64,000 nucleotides of DNA from DASXHD01 sp036488725 (GTDB taxonomy: Bacteria; Myxococcota_A; Polyangia; Polyangiales; Polyangiaceae), in contig DASXHD010000051.1 of NCBI GenBank assembly GCA_036488725.1, positions 62,001 through 126,000 on the forward strand. Reading direction: 5' to 3'. This document shows, one piece after another, positions 1 through 8,030 of the stretch (position 1 is its first letter; the number at the start of each line of letters is the position of its first letter). The translations under genes and the position numbers were made by a program. The notes below the pieces were generated by a model that was given only the letters and a program-made list of their open reading frames with translations, made no database searches and was not told the origin of the DNA.

Positions 1-1089
1 CTGGCTCGGGTCGCCCGAATTTTTTCCGGCGGCCGGCAAGACGCTCACCTTCGGCGGAAACTGATCGGCGAAATACGCGAACGGACCTTTTCCGTAGAGC
101 CCGTTGCGAAGGAGCAGCATGTCCTCGACGACCGGCTGCGTCGTGAACGTCCACGCGAACGCGACGTGATCGAGCCCCGTGCCCGCGATGTCGCCGTAAT
201 AATTCGAGAGGCTCGCCTTCGACAAGACGTTTCGCAGCCGTCCGATCGAGTCGACCTGCTCGGGATGATGCACGAACGGAAACGGGCTCTTCACCGGGTT
301 CCCGTCGCTTCCTTTGAGACGATCGGTGAGGACGACGGCGTACTCGGTCTTCTCGTCGAGCGGCAAAAGCGGCTGCAAGACGAGCGTGTCGGTCTCGCGC
401 TCGTACCACGTGAGGAGATCGTCGACGCCGTGGATTTGTCCGGGCTTGAGCGCTCCCCAAGTGTTGGGATGGTCCAAAACGCCGTCGAAATCTTGATCGA
501 GCGCGGGCGTGTAATCGCCTTGCAGAAGGCCCGCGCCTTCTTCGTTCGCTTCGTAGAGGAGGTTGTCGGTCGCGACGTGCGGATCGTTCGGCCAATACCG
601 ATTCGGATCGCGAAGCCCGAGCGGGAAGTTCCCGTTGCCCATGTCGAGGAACATCGGGATGCCGGTCGTGAGATTCACGAGGTAAATCGGATCGTCCTCG
701 AAGCGGTAGCCGTCGCCCTTCATGTGCGCGATGACGTTGTCGAGATCGATCGCCGGCAAATGCGGGTCGGCTCCCGGCGGCTTTTGGAACGCGACGGTGA
801 TCGGCGCGAAGGTTCCCCAGCCCTCGACGTCGTCGAACGCGCCGCGCGCGGTGCGCTCCATGTACGTCGGAGCGAAGAGGCTCGCGTTGATGCGGCGGCC
901 GGTGCGGCTCGTCGGGTCGGCGAACGTCGCGACGTCGTTCGGCAGCGGAATGTTCGGCAGCGGCCGCGCGAGCGCGTCGAAGATGACGGTCGCGCCCGGC
1001 CCGGTCGGCGTCGCGCGAAGCCCGTCGGGGATCGTGTCCATCGAGCACGCGAAGGCGAGGGTGGCGAAGGCGAGCAAGCGGTACTTCAT
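1..1089 (-). CDS. Large lipoprotein resembling the N-terminus of extracellular lipases (partial, C-terminus beyond window)
   Basis: The frame is open from an ATG at 1089 through the window edge, so only the first 363 residues are seen. The start MKYRLLAFATLAFAC looks like a lipoprotein signal with the lipidated Cys near residue 15. Downstream text such as LPLPNDVATFADP and LPLLPLDEKTEYAVVLTDRLKGSDGNPV resembles the N-terminal region of bacterial virulence-factor/VolA-type lipases, which carry a surface esterase domain further on. No catalytic Ser is visible because that part lies outside the window. The gene follows the outer-membrane barrel gene by 8 bp and is probably co-transcribed with it. 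The family call is from memory of motif style; the lipoprotein call is firmer. Confidence 0.
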   Translation of the reverse strand, partial: MKYRLLAFATLAFACSMDTIPDGLRATPTGPGATVIFDALARPLPNIPLPNDVATFADPTSRTGRRINASLFAPTYMERTARGAFDDVEGWGTFAPITVAFQKPPGADPHLPAIDLDNVIAHMKGDGYRFEDDPIYLVNLTTGIPMFLDMGNGNFPLGLRDPNRYWPNDPHVATDNLLYEANEEGAGLLQGDYTPALDQDFDGVLDHPNTWGALKPGQIHGVDDLLTWYERETDTLVLQPLLPLDEKTEYAVVLTDRLKGSDGNPVKSPFPFVHHPEQVDSIGRLRNVLSKASLSNYYGDIAGTGLDHVAFAWTFTTQPVVEDMLLLRNGLYGKGPFAYFADQFPPKVSVLPAAGKNSGDPSQ

Positions 1090-1097
1090 GTCGAACC

Positions 1098-2804
1098 TCA
1101 AAACTGCATTCCTGCGCGACCCTGCACGAGCCAAGGCGCGGTCATGATCGAGCCGGTCGCGTCTGCGAACGCGCCGCCCGGAAAGAGAATCCCCGCTTCG
1201 GCGCCGAGCTGAATGCGCAGCGATCGCTCGAGGCGAAGCCGGAACTCGAACCCGCCGTCGAGCTCGATCCCGAGATCGTGCTTGCGCGCGTCGCCGCCGC
1301 GATAATTCACGTACGCGCCCTGCGTCGCGACGCGGTACGGGTCGACGAGATCCGCGGTCGTCTGCGCGATCACGGCGCCCGCCTTCAAATCGACCCACGG
1401 CTTGGGCCGTACCACCACGGTAGGATAGATGTATTCTGCACCGAATACGCCGCCGTTCGACGAGAGCAAGTTCACGCCGGGCGTCGGACGCGTTCCGTTT
1501 TGGAGGAGCGGGTCTTGCGCCGCGCTCGCCGAGCGCGCCGTCTGCCAACGCATCACCTCGTCGAAGAGGAGCAGCCCGACTTTGTGGTTCGGGTCGAACG
1601 TGAATCGATGCTCGGTCGTGTCGTACGGGTTCGCGTCGCCCGACGCGTAACCGACCTCGACTTGCGCCGCGACGTCGCCCCACGTCTCCGGCTCCTCGGA
1701 CGCCATGAGCGGCGAGCTTTTCACGGGGACCTGCCCGCTCGGCTCGACGCTCTCGCCGCGCGCTTGGTGGACGACGCCGAGCTTCGCGGCGCCGCCGTAA
1801 GATTGAATCTCGGTGTTCTGTCCGGTGAGGGCTTGGTCGGGCGAGCGGAGCTCGTTGGTCGACCCGAGGATGAACGCGAGCTCGGCGCCGCCGTAGACGA
1901 ACGCGGTCGGGCTTCCCGGGATCGGCGCCGCGAAGTGACCGGCGACGTCGACCGCGCCGGCGACGATGTCGTCGGAGTAGCCCGCGTACTGCGCCGCGCT
2001 CTTGTCGGTCTGCTGACTGCGGAGCGTCGCGAAGACGCCGATCTGATTCGGGCCTTTCTCGTAGAAACCGGCGAGCACACCTTGAAACGCGACGTCGTCG
2101 CGATAGAGCCGCGCTTGCCAATCTTGGTAGACGAGGTTTCCGCCGAGCACGAGCGCGAACGGGCTGTCTTTGCCGGCGGGCTTCGTCGCAAAGAGAATTT
2201 GCTCGACCATGTTGCCGCCGCGGTAGTCGCCGAAGAGCGAAGGATGATCGCCGTCGTTGGCGAGGATGCCCATGCCCCAGTGGTTGGACTGCTGGCCGAC
2301 GCGAAATAGGCCTATTTTCGTGAGGAATTGCGCGTACGCCCAGCGGAGCTCGATGTAGCTCCACGCGTCGCGCGCGTCGTCGCGCGCGTAGTAGTCGGCG
2401 CCGACGTCGTGCGAAGTGTCGCCGAAGACGTAGTCCTGGAACATGTTGAGCTGCACGACGACCTTGAGCCAGTCGCGGTACTCGAGCACCGGCGTCATGC
2501 GGACCCACTGCGTGAAGAACGCGTGCTGTCCGAGCGAGTCGGAGACGGCGCCCGGGTTCGCTTGGACTTGCGTCGCCGAGACGTCCATCGGAAATGCTTT
2601 TTGCGCTTGGCCGCGGAGCTGGAGCTCGCCGTGCACCTCGATGGTGAGCTTGTCGTTTTCGGCCTTGCGCTGATCGACGCGCCCGGTGTCGAGGATGAGC
2701 CGATCGAGATCCTCGGGGACAGTCGGGTCTTCGGCACGCGCGTCGGCGACCCACCCGAGGATGCACAGCATCGTGCCCGACAAGGCCACCGTCTTCAGTC
2801 GCAT
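1098..2804 (-). CDS. Outer-membrane beta-barrel protein, TIGR04551-like
   Basis: This 568-residue protein starts with a Sec signal (MRLKTVALSGTMLCILGWVADARA, cleavage likely before ED), so I prefer the ATG at 2804 to an upstream in-frame ATG at 2846. The rest is rich in alternating aromatic/polar strands (for example VRMTPVLEYRDWLKVVVQLNMF and GLFRVGQQSNHWGMGILAND) and ends in Phe (GRAGMQF), as outer-membrane barrels do. The layout resembles the TIGR04551 family known mainly from delta-proteobacteria; its substrate is unknown. It is the first gene of a minus-strand pair with the lipase-like lipoprotein and is divergent from hutH across 67 bp. Confidence 0.
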   Translation of the reverse strand: MRLKTVALSGTMLCILGWVADARAEDPTVPEDLDRLILDTGRVDQRKAENDKLTIEVHGELQLRGQAQKAFPMDVSATQVQANPGAVSDSLGQHAFFTQWVRMTPVLEYRDWLKVVVQLNMFQDYVFGDTSHDVGADYYARDDARDAWSYIELRWAYAQFLTKIGLFRVGQQSNHWGMGILANDGDHPSLFGDYRGGNMVEQILFATKPAGKDSPFALVLGGNLVYQDWQARLYRDDVAFQGVLAGFYEKGPNQIGVFATLRSQQTDKSAAQYAGYSDDIVAGAVDVAGHFAAPIPGSPTAFVYGGAELAFILGSTNELRSPDQALTGQNTEIQSYGGAAKLGVVHQARGESVEPSGQVPVKSSPLMASEEPETWGDVAAQVEVGYASGDANPYDTTEHRFTFDPNHKVGLLLFDEVMRWQTARSASAAQDPLLQNGTRPTPGVNLLSSNGGVFGAEYIYPTVVVRPKPWVDLKAGAVIAQTTADLVDPYRVATQGAYVNYRGGDARKHDLGIELDGGFEFRLRLERSLRIQLGAEAGILFPGGAFADATGSIMTAPWLVQGRAGMQF

Positions 2805-2871
2805 CGGCGCGGATACTAACATCGCGCCGCTTTGAGGCGGCGACACTTGTTTTTGTGCTTATATCCGCGCG

Positions 2872-4437
2872 ATGGAGCCCCTCGCCCTCGGCCGGCCGAT
2901 CACGCTCTCGGACCTCGAAGACGTCGCGCGCCGCGGCCGGCGGGTGCGGCTCGACGAGTCGGCGCGGGCGGCGGTCGTGCGGTCGCGCGCGGCGGTCGAC
3001 GCGATCGCATCGGCCGGCGACGCAGCGCCGAACGTCTACGGCGTGAACACCGGCTTCGGCGCGCTCAGCGAGACGCGCATCTCGGCAGCCGACATTCGCG
3101 CGCTCCAGCGAAACCTCGTTCGGTCGCACTCGACCGGGGTCGGCGCGTCGCTCGCGCCGGACGAGGTCCGCGGCATCATGCTGCTTCGCGCGCAAGTCCT
3201 CGCGCTCGGCTGCTCGGGCGTGCGTCTCTCGGTGCTCGAGACGCTGCTCGCGATGCTCGACCGCGGCGTCGTTCCGCGCATCCCATCGCAGGGCTCGGTC
3301 GGCGCGTCGGGCGATCTCGCGCCGCTCGCGCACCTCGCGCTCGCGATGCTCGGGGAAGGAGAGGCCGCACTTTGGCAAAAAGGTAACGAAGTACCAAGTT
3401 ACCGAAACGCCCGCGCCGTGCTCGCCGAAGTCGGCATCGAGCCGGTCGTCCTCGAGGCGAAAGAAGGTCTCGCGCTCATCAACGGCACGCAGCTCATGGC
3501 CTCGCTCGGGACGCTCGCGCTCCTCGACGCCGAGCGGCTGTGCGTCGCGGCCGACGTCGCCGGCGCGATGAGCCTCGAGGCGCTCAAAGGCTCCGCGCGT
3601 CCGTTCGACCCGCGTCTCCACGCCGCGCGCCCGCATCCCGGGCAAGCGCTCGTCGCGAAGAACTTCCGCGCGCTCCTCGCCGACAGCGAAATCATGGAGA
3701 GCCACAAAGACTGTGGCCGCGTGCAAGACGCGTATTCGCTCCGCTGCATTCCGCAAGTTCACGGCGCGACGCGCGACGCGCTCGGGTTCGTCCGCGCCGT
3801 CCTCGAGCGCGAGGTCAACAGCGTGACCGACAACCCGAGCGTCTTCGTGACCGACGGCGGCGAAGCGGATTTGATCTCGGGCGGCAACTTCCACGGACAG
3901 CCGCTCGCGCTCGCGCTCGATTTCGCGGCCATCGCGTCCGCCGAGCTCGCCAACATCAGCGAGCGGCGCGTCGAGCAGCTCGTGAACCCGGCGCTCTCGA
4001 CCGGCCTCACGGCGTTTCTCGCCGCGGGGAGCGGGCTTCACTCCGGGTTCATGATCGCGCAGGTCGCGTCCGCGTCGCTCGTCAGCGAAAACAAAATTTT
4101 GTGCCACCCGGCGTCGGTCGATTCGATCCCGTCGTCGGCGGGAAAAGAAGATCACGTGAGCATGGGCAGCGTCTCGGCGCTCAAGCTGCGGCGGGTGATC
4201 GAGAACGTGCGCCACGCGCTCGCGATCGAAATCATGACGGCGGCGGCGGGACTCGATCAACGAAAGCCCCTCTCGCCGAGCATCGGGGTGCGAGCCGCGC
4301 TCACCAAGGTGCGCGAGCGCATCGCGCCGATGACCGGCGACCGTCCGCTTTACGCCGACATCGAAGCAGCTGCGTCGCTCGTCGCCGATCGCTCCCTCGC
4401 CGCCGCGGTCGAGGCGGCGGTCGGCCCGCTGTCCTGA
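2872..4437 (+). CDS. hutH: Histidine ammonia-lyase
   Basis: The enzyme deaminates L-histidine to trans-urocanate, the first step of histidine use. The MIO cofactor triad Ala-Ser-Gly is at residues 145-147 inside GSVGASGDLAPLAH. Tyr56 in VYGVNTGFG and His86 in the RSHSTGVG loop match the active site, and the Ser-His pair is the HAL rather than the tyrosine-lyase signature. Length (521 aa) is normal. No hutU, hutI or hutG lies beside it, so the gene stands alone. There is no Shine-Dalgarno sequence before the ATG; a TTATAT at 2859-2864 would put the transcript start at about the ATG, so translation could be leaderless (inference). Confidence 0.
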   Translation: MEPLALGRPITLSDLEDVARRGRRVRLDESARAAVVRSRAAVDAIASAGDAAPNVYGVNTGFGALSETRISAADIRALQRNLVRSHSTGVGASLAPDEVRGIMLLRAQVLALGCSGVRLSVLETLLAMLDRGVVPRIPSQGSVGASGDLAPLAHLALAMLGEGEAALWQKGNEVPSYRNARAVLAEVGIEPVVLEAKEGLALINGTQLMASLGTLALLDAERLCVAADVAGAMSLEALKGSARPFDPRLHAARPHPGQALVAKNFRALLADSEIMESHKDCGRVQDAYSLRCIPQVHGATRDALGFVRAVLEREVNSVTDNPSVFVTDGGEADLISGGNFHGQPLALALDFAAIASAELANISERRVEQLVNPALSTGLTAFLAAGSGLHSGFMIAQVASASLVSENKILCHPASVDSIPSSAGKEDHVSMGSVSALKLRRVIENVRHALAIEIMTAAAGLDQRKPLSPSIGVRAALTKVRERIAPMTGDRPLYADIEAAASLVADRSLAAAVEAAVGPLS

Positions 4438-4515
4438 CCTTTTCCCGCACGGAAACGGTTCGTACCAAACGAGCGCTTTCCGGGTGCGCTCGGGCAGGCA
4501 GACCATTCATGTTCG

Positions 4516-5445
4516 GTGAAGAAGGTTCGCGCTGCGTGGTGCATGGCGGCGGGCGCCAGCTTGGTGTCGGTTGCATGTGCTGATTTGCTCGGGATCGGGA
4601 CCCTTCCGACGCCCGCCGACGCCTCCGCACCCGACGCGGACGCGGCCGTGGCCGACGAGCTTCCGACGTTCGATGCTGCGAGCTGCGACGCGTGCGCGGC
4701 GGTGCCCGCGGGATGGGCGCCGGTGCTCGTCTCGACGAGCGGAGCGTCGTGCCCGGCCGGAACCACCGCGAGCACGACCCTCGAAACGAGCCCGACGTTC
4801 GAAGCCGGGGCCTGCACGTGCAACGCAGAAAGCCTCGTCGCGCCCACTTGCACGAACGGCAACGCGACCTTCTTCGTCGGGTGCTCGAGCAGCGTGAGCG
4901 TCTTCATCGTCGACGGCGGTTGCACGTCGTTTCCTTCGACGACGCTGGCCAACAGCGAGCAGGTCGCGCCGATCGCTCCGAGCGGCGGCTCGTGCAGCGC
5001 GACGCCGCAAGCTGATCCGAGCAAGCTCGGCGCGAGCGCGGTGACGACGTGCACGAGCGACTGCCCGGCGCTCGCGTGCGCGGGCCAAGCGCCGGCGGGT
5101 TTTTCGGGCTGCATCGAACAGCTCGGCGCGGACGCGTCTTGTCCGGCGCCGTTCGTCAATCGTCAGGTCCTCGCCGGGAGCTACACGCTCGGGTGCGCGT
5201 GCGGCGGCTGCACGGCATCGGCCACGTGCGCGCAGCCGACGCTCACGCTCTACGACTCGTGCGCGGGGAAAGGCTTGGTGCTCGCGCTCGACGCCGACGA
5301 CGTGTGTCATTCGAATTTGATGATCGCGGGCGCGACCGTTTCGGGCGCGACGTACGCGTCCTTCGTGACCAACGTCGGCTACACGCCCGACCCGGCGACG
5401 CCGAGCGCGATCCCGCAAAACGAGAGGACGGTGTGCTGCCGATGA
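4516..5445 (+). CDS. Cys-rich lipoprotein preceding a Ser/Thr kinase
   Basis: This 309-residue exported protein has a lipoprotein signal ending SVAC (Cys21), then a Pro/Ala/Asp-rich linker and about 23 further cysteines in short spaced pairs, suggesting a disulfide-bonded periplasmic or surface domain. No enzyme motif is recognised. Its TGA overlaps the ATG of the following kinase (ATGA at 5442-5445), so the two are translationally coupled. It could be a ligand-side partner of the kinase, but that rests only on context. Confidence 0.
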   Translation: MKKVRAAWCMAAGASLVSVACADLLGIGTLPTPADASAPDADAAVADELPTFDAASCDACAAVPAGWAPVLVSTSGASCPAGTTASTTLETSPTFEAGACTCNAESLVAPTCTNGNATFFVGCSSSVSVFIVDGGCTSFPSTTLANSEQVAPIAPSGGSCSATPQADPSKLGASAVTTCTSDCPALACAGQAPAGFSGCIEQLGADASCPAPFVNRQVLAGSYTLGCACGGCTASATCAQPTLTLYDSCAGKGLVLALDADDVCHSNLMIAGATVSGATYASFVTNVGYTPDPATPSAIPQNERTVCCR

Positions 5446-6830
5446 GCTCGGCCGATCTCGGCGTCCGCGCGCGTGCGCGGCTCGGAACGACGCTGCGCGG
5501 GAAATACCGGCTCGACGCGGTGCTCGGCATCGGCGGAATGGCCGCGGTCTACCGCGCCGTGCATCGCAATCGCGCCGAGTTCGCGGTGAAGATCCTCCTC
5601 CCCGAGCTCTCGCACGAGAGCGAGGTCCGCAAGCGATTTCTCCGCGAGGGCTACGCCGCCAACACCGTGAAGCATCCGGGCGTCGTCGCGATCGTCGACG
5701 ACGACATCGCCGAGGACGGCGCCGCGTTCCTCGTCATGGAGCTCCTCTCGGGAGCGAGCGTCGAAGATCTCGCGCAGCGCCGCCGCGGCAAGGTCCCCGC
5801 ACGAATCGTCGCGGCGATCGGCATCCAGGTCCTCGACGTGCTCGCGAGCGCGCACCAAAAAGGAATTTTGCATCGCGACGTCAAGCCGGCGAATTTGTTT
5901 TTGACGACCACGGGCCTCGTGAAGGTGCTCGACTTCGGAATCGCGCGCGTGCGCGATCTCGCATCGAGCGGAGCGTACGCGACGCAATCGTCGGTCTCGT
6001 TCGGCACGCCGGCGTTCATGGCGCCCGAGCAAGCGCGCGGCAAGACGCGCGAGGTCGACGAGCGCTCGGACGTGTGGGCGGCCGGCGCGGCGCTCTTCAC
6101 GACGATCACCGGATCGCTCGTTCACGAGGGCGAAAACGGCGCCGAAGTGCTCGTCCGCGCGGCGACCGAGCCTGCGCGTCCGATCCGCGGGCTCGCGCCC
6201 GAGGTGCCGGCCGAAATCGCCGCCGTGGTGGACAGGGCGCTCGCGTTCGACCCGCGGCGCCGTTGGTCGTCGGCCGCAGAAATGCGCGACGCGCTGATCG
6301 TGGCCTTCGCCAGCGCCTTCGGCACGCCGACTTCGCACGCCGAGCTCGCGTTGTTCCTCGCGGAGACTCCCGCGGCGGACGCGCCGTCGCTCGACGCCTC
6401 GACGCGCGCCGCCGCCGCCGATCGCCGAGGCCCGACGACCGCCGTCGCCGTCGCAAGCGATCGCGTGCGCCCGACCCGCGCCACACGCGGCATCGTCGTC
6501 GCCGCCCTCTCTGCGCTCGCCTTCGTTCTCACCGGCGCAATCATCCTCGCCGCCGCCACGCACGAGCCACTCCCCAAAGCCCCCGCACCGTCATCGGCAA
6601 CGGCAACGGCAACGGCCACGGCCACGGCCACGGCCACGGCAGCGGCGACGGTAACGGCGACGGTAACGGCCACCACGACGGCAACGGCGACGGCGACAGC
6701 GACAGCCAGGCTCGCACCCCATCATCACCCATCGCATCCCGCGCCCGCGCCCGCCGCGATTCCGAGCTGCACTCCCAACTACGTCCTCGACGACGAAGGC
6801 AACAAACACTTCAAGCCGGAGTGCTTCTGA
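5442..6830 (+). CDS. Hanks-type Ser/Thr protein kinase with C-terminal membrane anchor
   Basis: The 462-residue protein has a cytoplasmic kinase domain at about residues 20-290: glycine loop GIGGMAAVY, Lys50 (EFAVKIL), catalytic HRDVKPAN with Asp146, DFG at 164-166 and APE at 194-196. All key residues are present, so it should be active. A transmembrane helix (about 350-372) is followed by a low-complexity Ala-Thr tract (386-422), a His/Pro stretch and a short Cys-flanked end (SCTPNYVLDDEG...KPECF) that would lie outside the membrane. The ATG at 5442 overlaps the previous stop; longer in-frame starts fall inside the lipoprotein gene and are rejected. The next gene begins at its stop codon (TGATG). 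Confidence 0.
   Translation: MSSADLGVRARARLGTTLRGKYRLDAVLGIGGMAAVYRAVHRNRAEFAVKILLPELSHESEVRKRFLREGYAANTVKHPGVVAIVDDDIAEDGAAFLVMELLSGASVEDLAQRRRGKVPARIVAAIGIQVLDVLASAHQKGILHRDVKPANLFLTTTGLVKVLDFGIARVRDLASSGAYATQSSVSFGTPAFMAPEQARGKTREVDERSDVWAAGAALFTTITGSLVHEGENGAEVLVRAATEPARPIRGLAPEVPAEIAAVVDRALAFDPRRRWSSAAEMRDALIVAFASAFGTPTSHAELALFLAETPAADAPSLDASTRAAAADRRGPTTAVAVASDRVRPTRATRGIVVAALSALAFVLTGAIILAAATHEPLPKAPAPSSATATATATATATATAAATVTATVTATTTATATATATARLAPHHHPSHPAPAPAAIPSCTPNYVLDDEGNKHFKPECF
6597..6707 (+). repeat. Hexanucleotide-type simple repeat encoding an Ala-Thr tract
   Basis: About 111 bp inside the kinase gene are built from imperfect six-base units (GCAACG, GCCACG, GCGACG, GTAACG variants) giving a nearly pure Ala-Thr alternation with a few Val-Thr. 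The unit is a multiple of three, so changes in copy number would lengthen or shorten the extracytoplasmic stalk without breaking the frame. Unit-to-unit third-base drift indicates an old repeat. Confidence 0.
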
Positions 6831-7642
6831 TGCGCGCCTCGCTCGCCCTCGCGCTCCTCCTCGCGCCGGCGTCCGCTCTCGCCGAGCCCACGGCGCGCGA
6901 CTGCATCGACGCCAACGAGCGATCGATCCAGCTTCGCGACGCCCACGATCTCGGCGGCGCGCGCACGGCTCTTCTCGCGTGCGCGAGCCCATCGTGCCCG
7001 GCGGACGTTCGCGAAGAGTGCGAGCGCCGCCTCGCGCTCGTCACCGCCGAAATCCCGACGGTCGTCTTCGCCGCGAAGGATCCGCGCGGTCGCGATCAGG
7101 TCGCCGTGCGCGTGCTCGTCGACGGCGTGGTCGCCGCCGAGTCGCTCGACGGAACGCCGGTCTCGCTGGATCCCGGCTCGCACACGTTCCGATTCGAAGA
7201 ACGCGGCGAGCCGCCCGTCGAAACGATCGCGCTCGTGCGCGAAGGCGAAAAAAATCGTCCGATCCGCGTCGTCATCGGCACGCCGCCGCCGCTCGTCGTC
7301 GTGATGCCGCGCGCCCGCCGCAACCCGACGTTTCGTCTCGCCGGCGTCGCGACGGCCGCGCTCGGCCTCGTCGCGGTGGCCGCCGGCTCGGTGCTCGGCC
7401 TCCTCGCGAACGACGCGTGGTCGCGCGCGCGAAGCGAGTGCGTCTCGTCGAACGACTGCCCGAACCCGGCCCTCGCGCTCTCGGATCGCGACGCGTCCCT
7501 CGGCCTCGCACTCGGCTCGACCGTCGCGTTCATGGGCGGCGGTCTCGCGCTCGCCGCCGGCGGCGTCTTATTTTTCGCGGCGCCCGTCATCAAGCCCGGC
7601 CGCGCGAGCACCGCCGGCCTCATGGTCGAGGCGCGCTTCTGA
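6830..7642 (+). CDS. Exported membrane protein with PEGA-like domain, kinase-linked
   Basis: This 270-residue protein starts with a signal peptide (MRASLALALLLAPASALA-EP), continues with a Cys-containing region (CIDANERS, LLACASPSCP, EECERR), a beta-rich part with a PEGA-like LVDGVVAAESLDG...LDPGSHTF pattern (residues about 95-125), and two hydrophobic helices near 175-200 and 225-250. Its ATG shares the A of the kinase stop (TGATG), so it is the third gene of a coupled lipoprotein-kinase-membrane protein unit. Similar anchored PEGA proteins are frequent in myxobacteria beside kinases; the role is not known. Confidence 0.
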   Translation: MRASLALALLLAPASALAEPTARDCIDANERSIQLRDAHDLGGARTALLACASPSCPADVREECERRLALVTAEIPTVVFAAKDPRGRDQVAVRVLVDGVVAAESLDGTPVSLDPGSHTFRFEERGEPPVETIALVREGEKNRPIRVVIGTPPPLVVVMPRARRNPTFRLAGVATAALGLVAVAAGSVLGLLANDAWSRARSECVSSNDCPNPALALSDRDASLGLALGSTVAFMGGGLALAAGGVLFFAAPVIKPGRASTAGLMVEARF

Positions 7643-7643
7643 G

Positions 7644-7727
7644 TGGCCCCTTCGGGATTTGAACCCGAACATCCTTTCGGATCGCGGATTTTAAGTCCGC
7701 TGCGTATGCCGATTCCGCCAAGGGGCC
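7644..7727 (-). tRNA. tRNA-Leu (UAA)
   Basis: An 84-nt type II tRNA reads on the minus strand. Acceptor GGCCCCT pairs with AGGGGCC, discriminator A at 7644; D stem GCG/CGC; anticodon stem GCGGA/TCCGC with loop CTTAAAA (anticodon TAA at 7693-7691); a 15-nt variable arm with ATCC-GAAA-GGAT hairpin; T arm TCGGG-TTCAAAT-CCCGA. CCA is not encoded. It lies 1 bp beyond the end of the preceding plus-strand gene. Confidence 0.
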
Positions 7728-7811
7728 CGCGACCAATGCTAACCTGGGCCGCGCGGGAAGGGTCGTTCCTACCCCGACGTAGTTGAACGACGAAAACGGA
7801 GGAGATTCTCA

Positions 7812-8030
7812 ATGAGCAATGGCGAGCAGAAACCTTGGATGATCACGCTTCTCTTGTGCCTCTTTGCGGGCACGCTGGGAGCGCATCGCTTCTACGTCGG
7901 CAAGATCGGATCGGGCGTCGGCCAGCTCCTCACGTTCGGCGGCTGCGGAATTTGGACGCTGATCGATCTCGTCATGATCATCACCGGCAAGTTCACCGAC
8001 GCGCAGGGCCGGCCGTTGCTGAAGAACTGA
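7812..8030 (+). CDS. TM2-domain membrane protein
   Basis: This 72-residue protein carries the TM2 domain: a first helix LLLCLFAGTLGAHRFYVGK with the GxxGxHRFY signature, a short turn (GSGVGQLLTFG) and a second helix (GIWTLIDLVMIITGKF) with the conserved Asp. TM2 proteins are small inner-membrane proteins of unknown function. A strong Shine-Dalgarno GGAGGAG at 7798-7804 sits 7 nt before the ATG. Its last 38 bp overlap the 3' end of the convergent aminopeptidase gene. Confidence 0.
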   Translation: MSNGEQKPWMITLLLCLFAGTLGAHRFYVGKIGSGVGQLLTFGGCGIWTLIDLVMIITGKFTDAQGRPLLKN

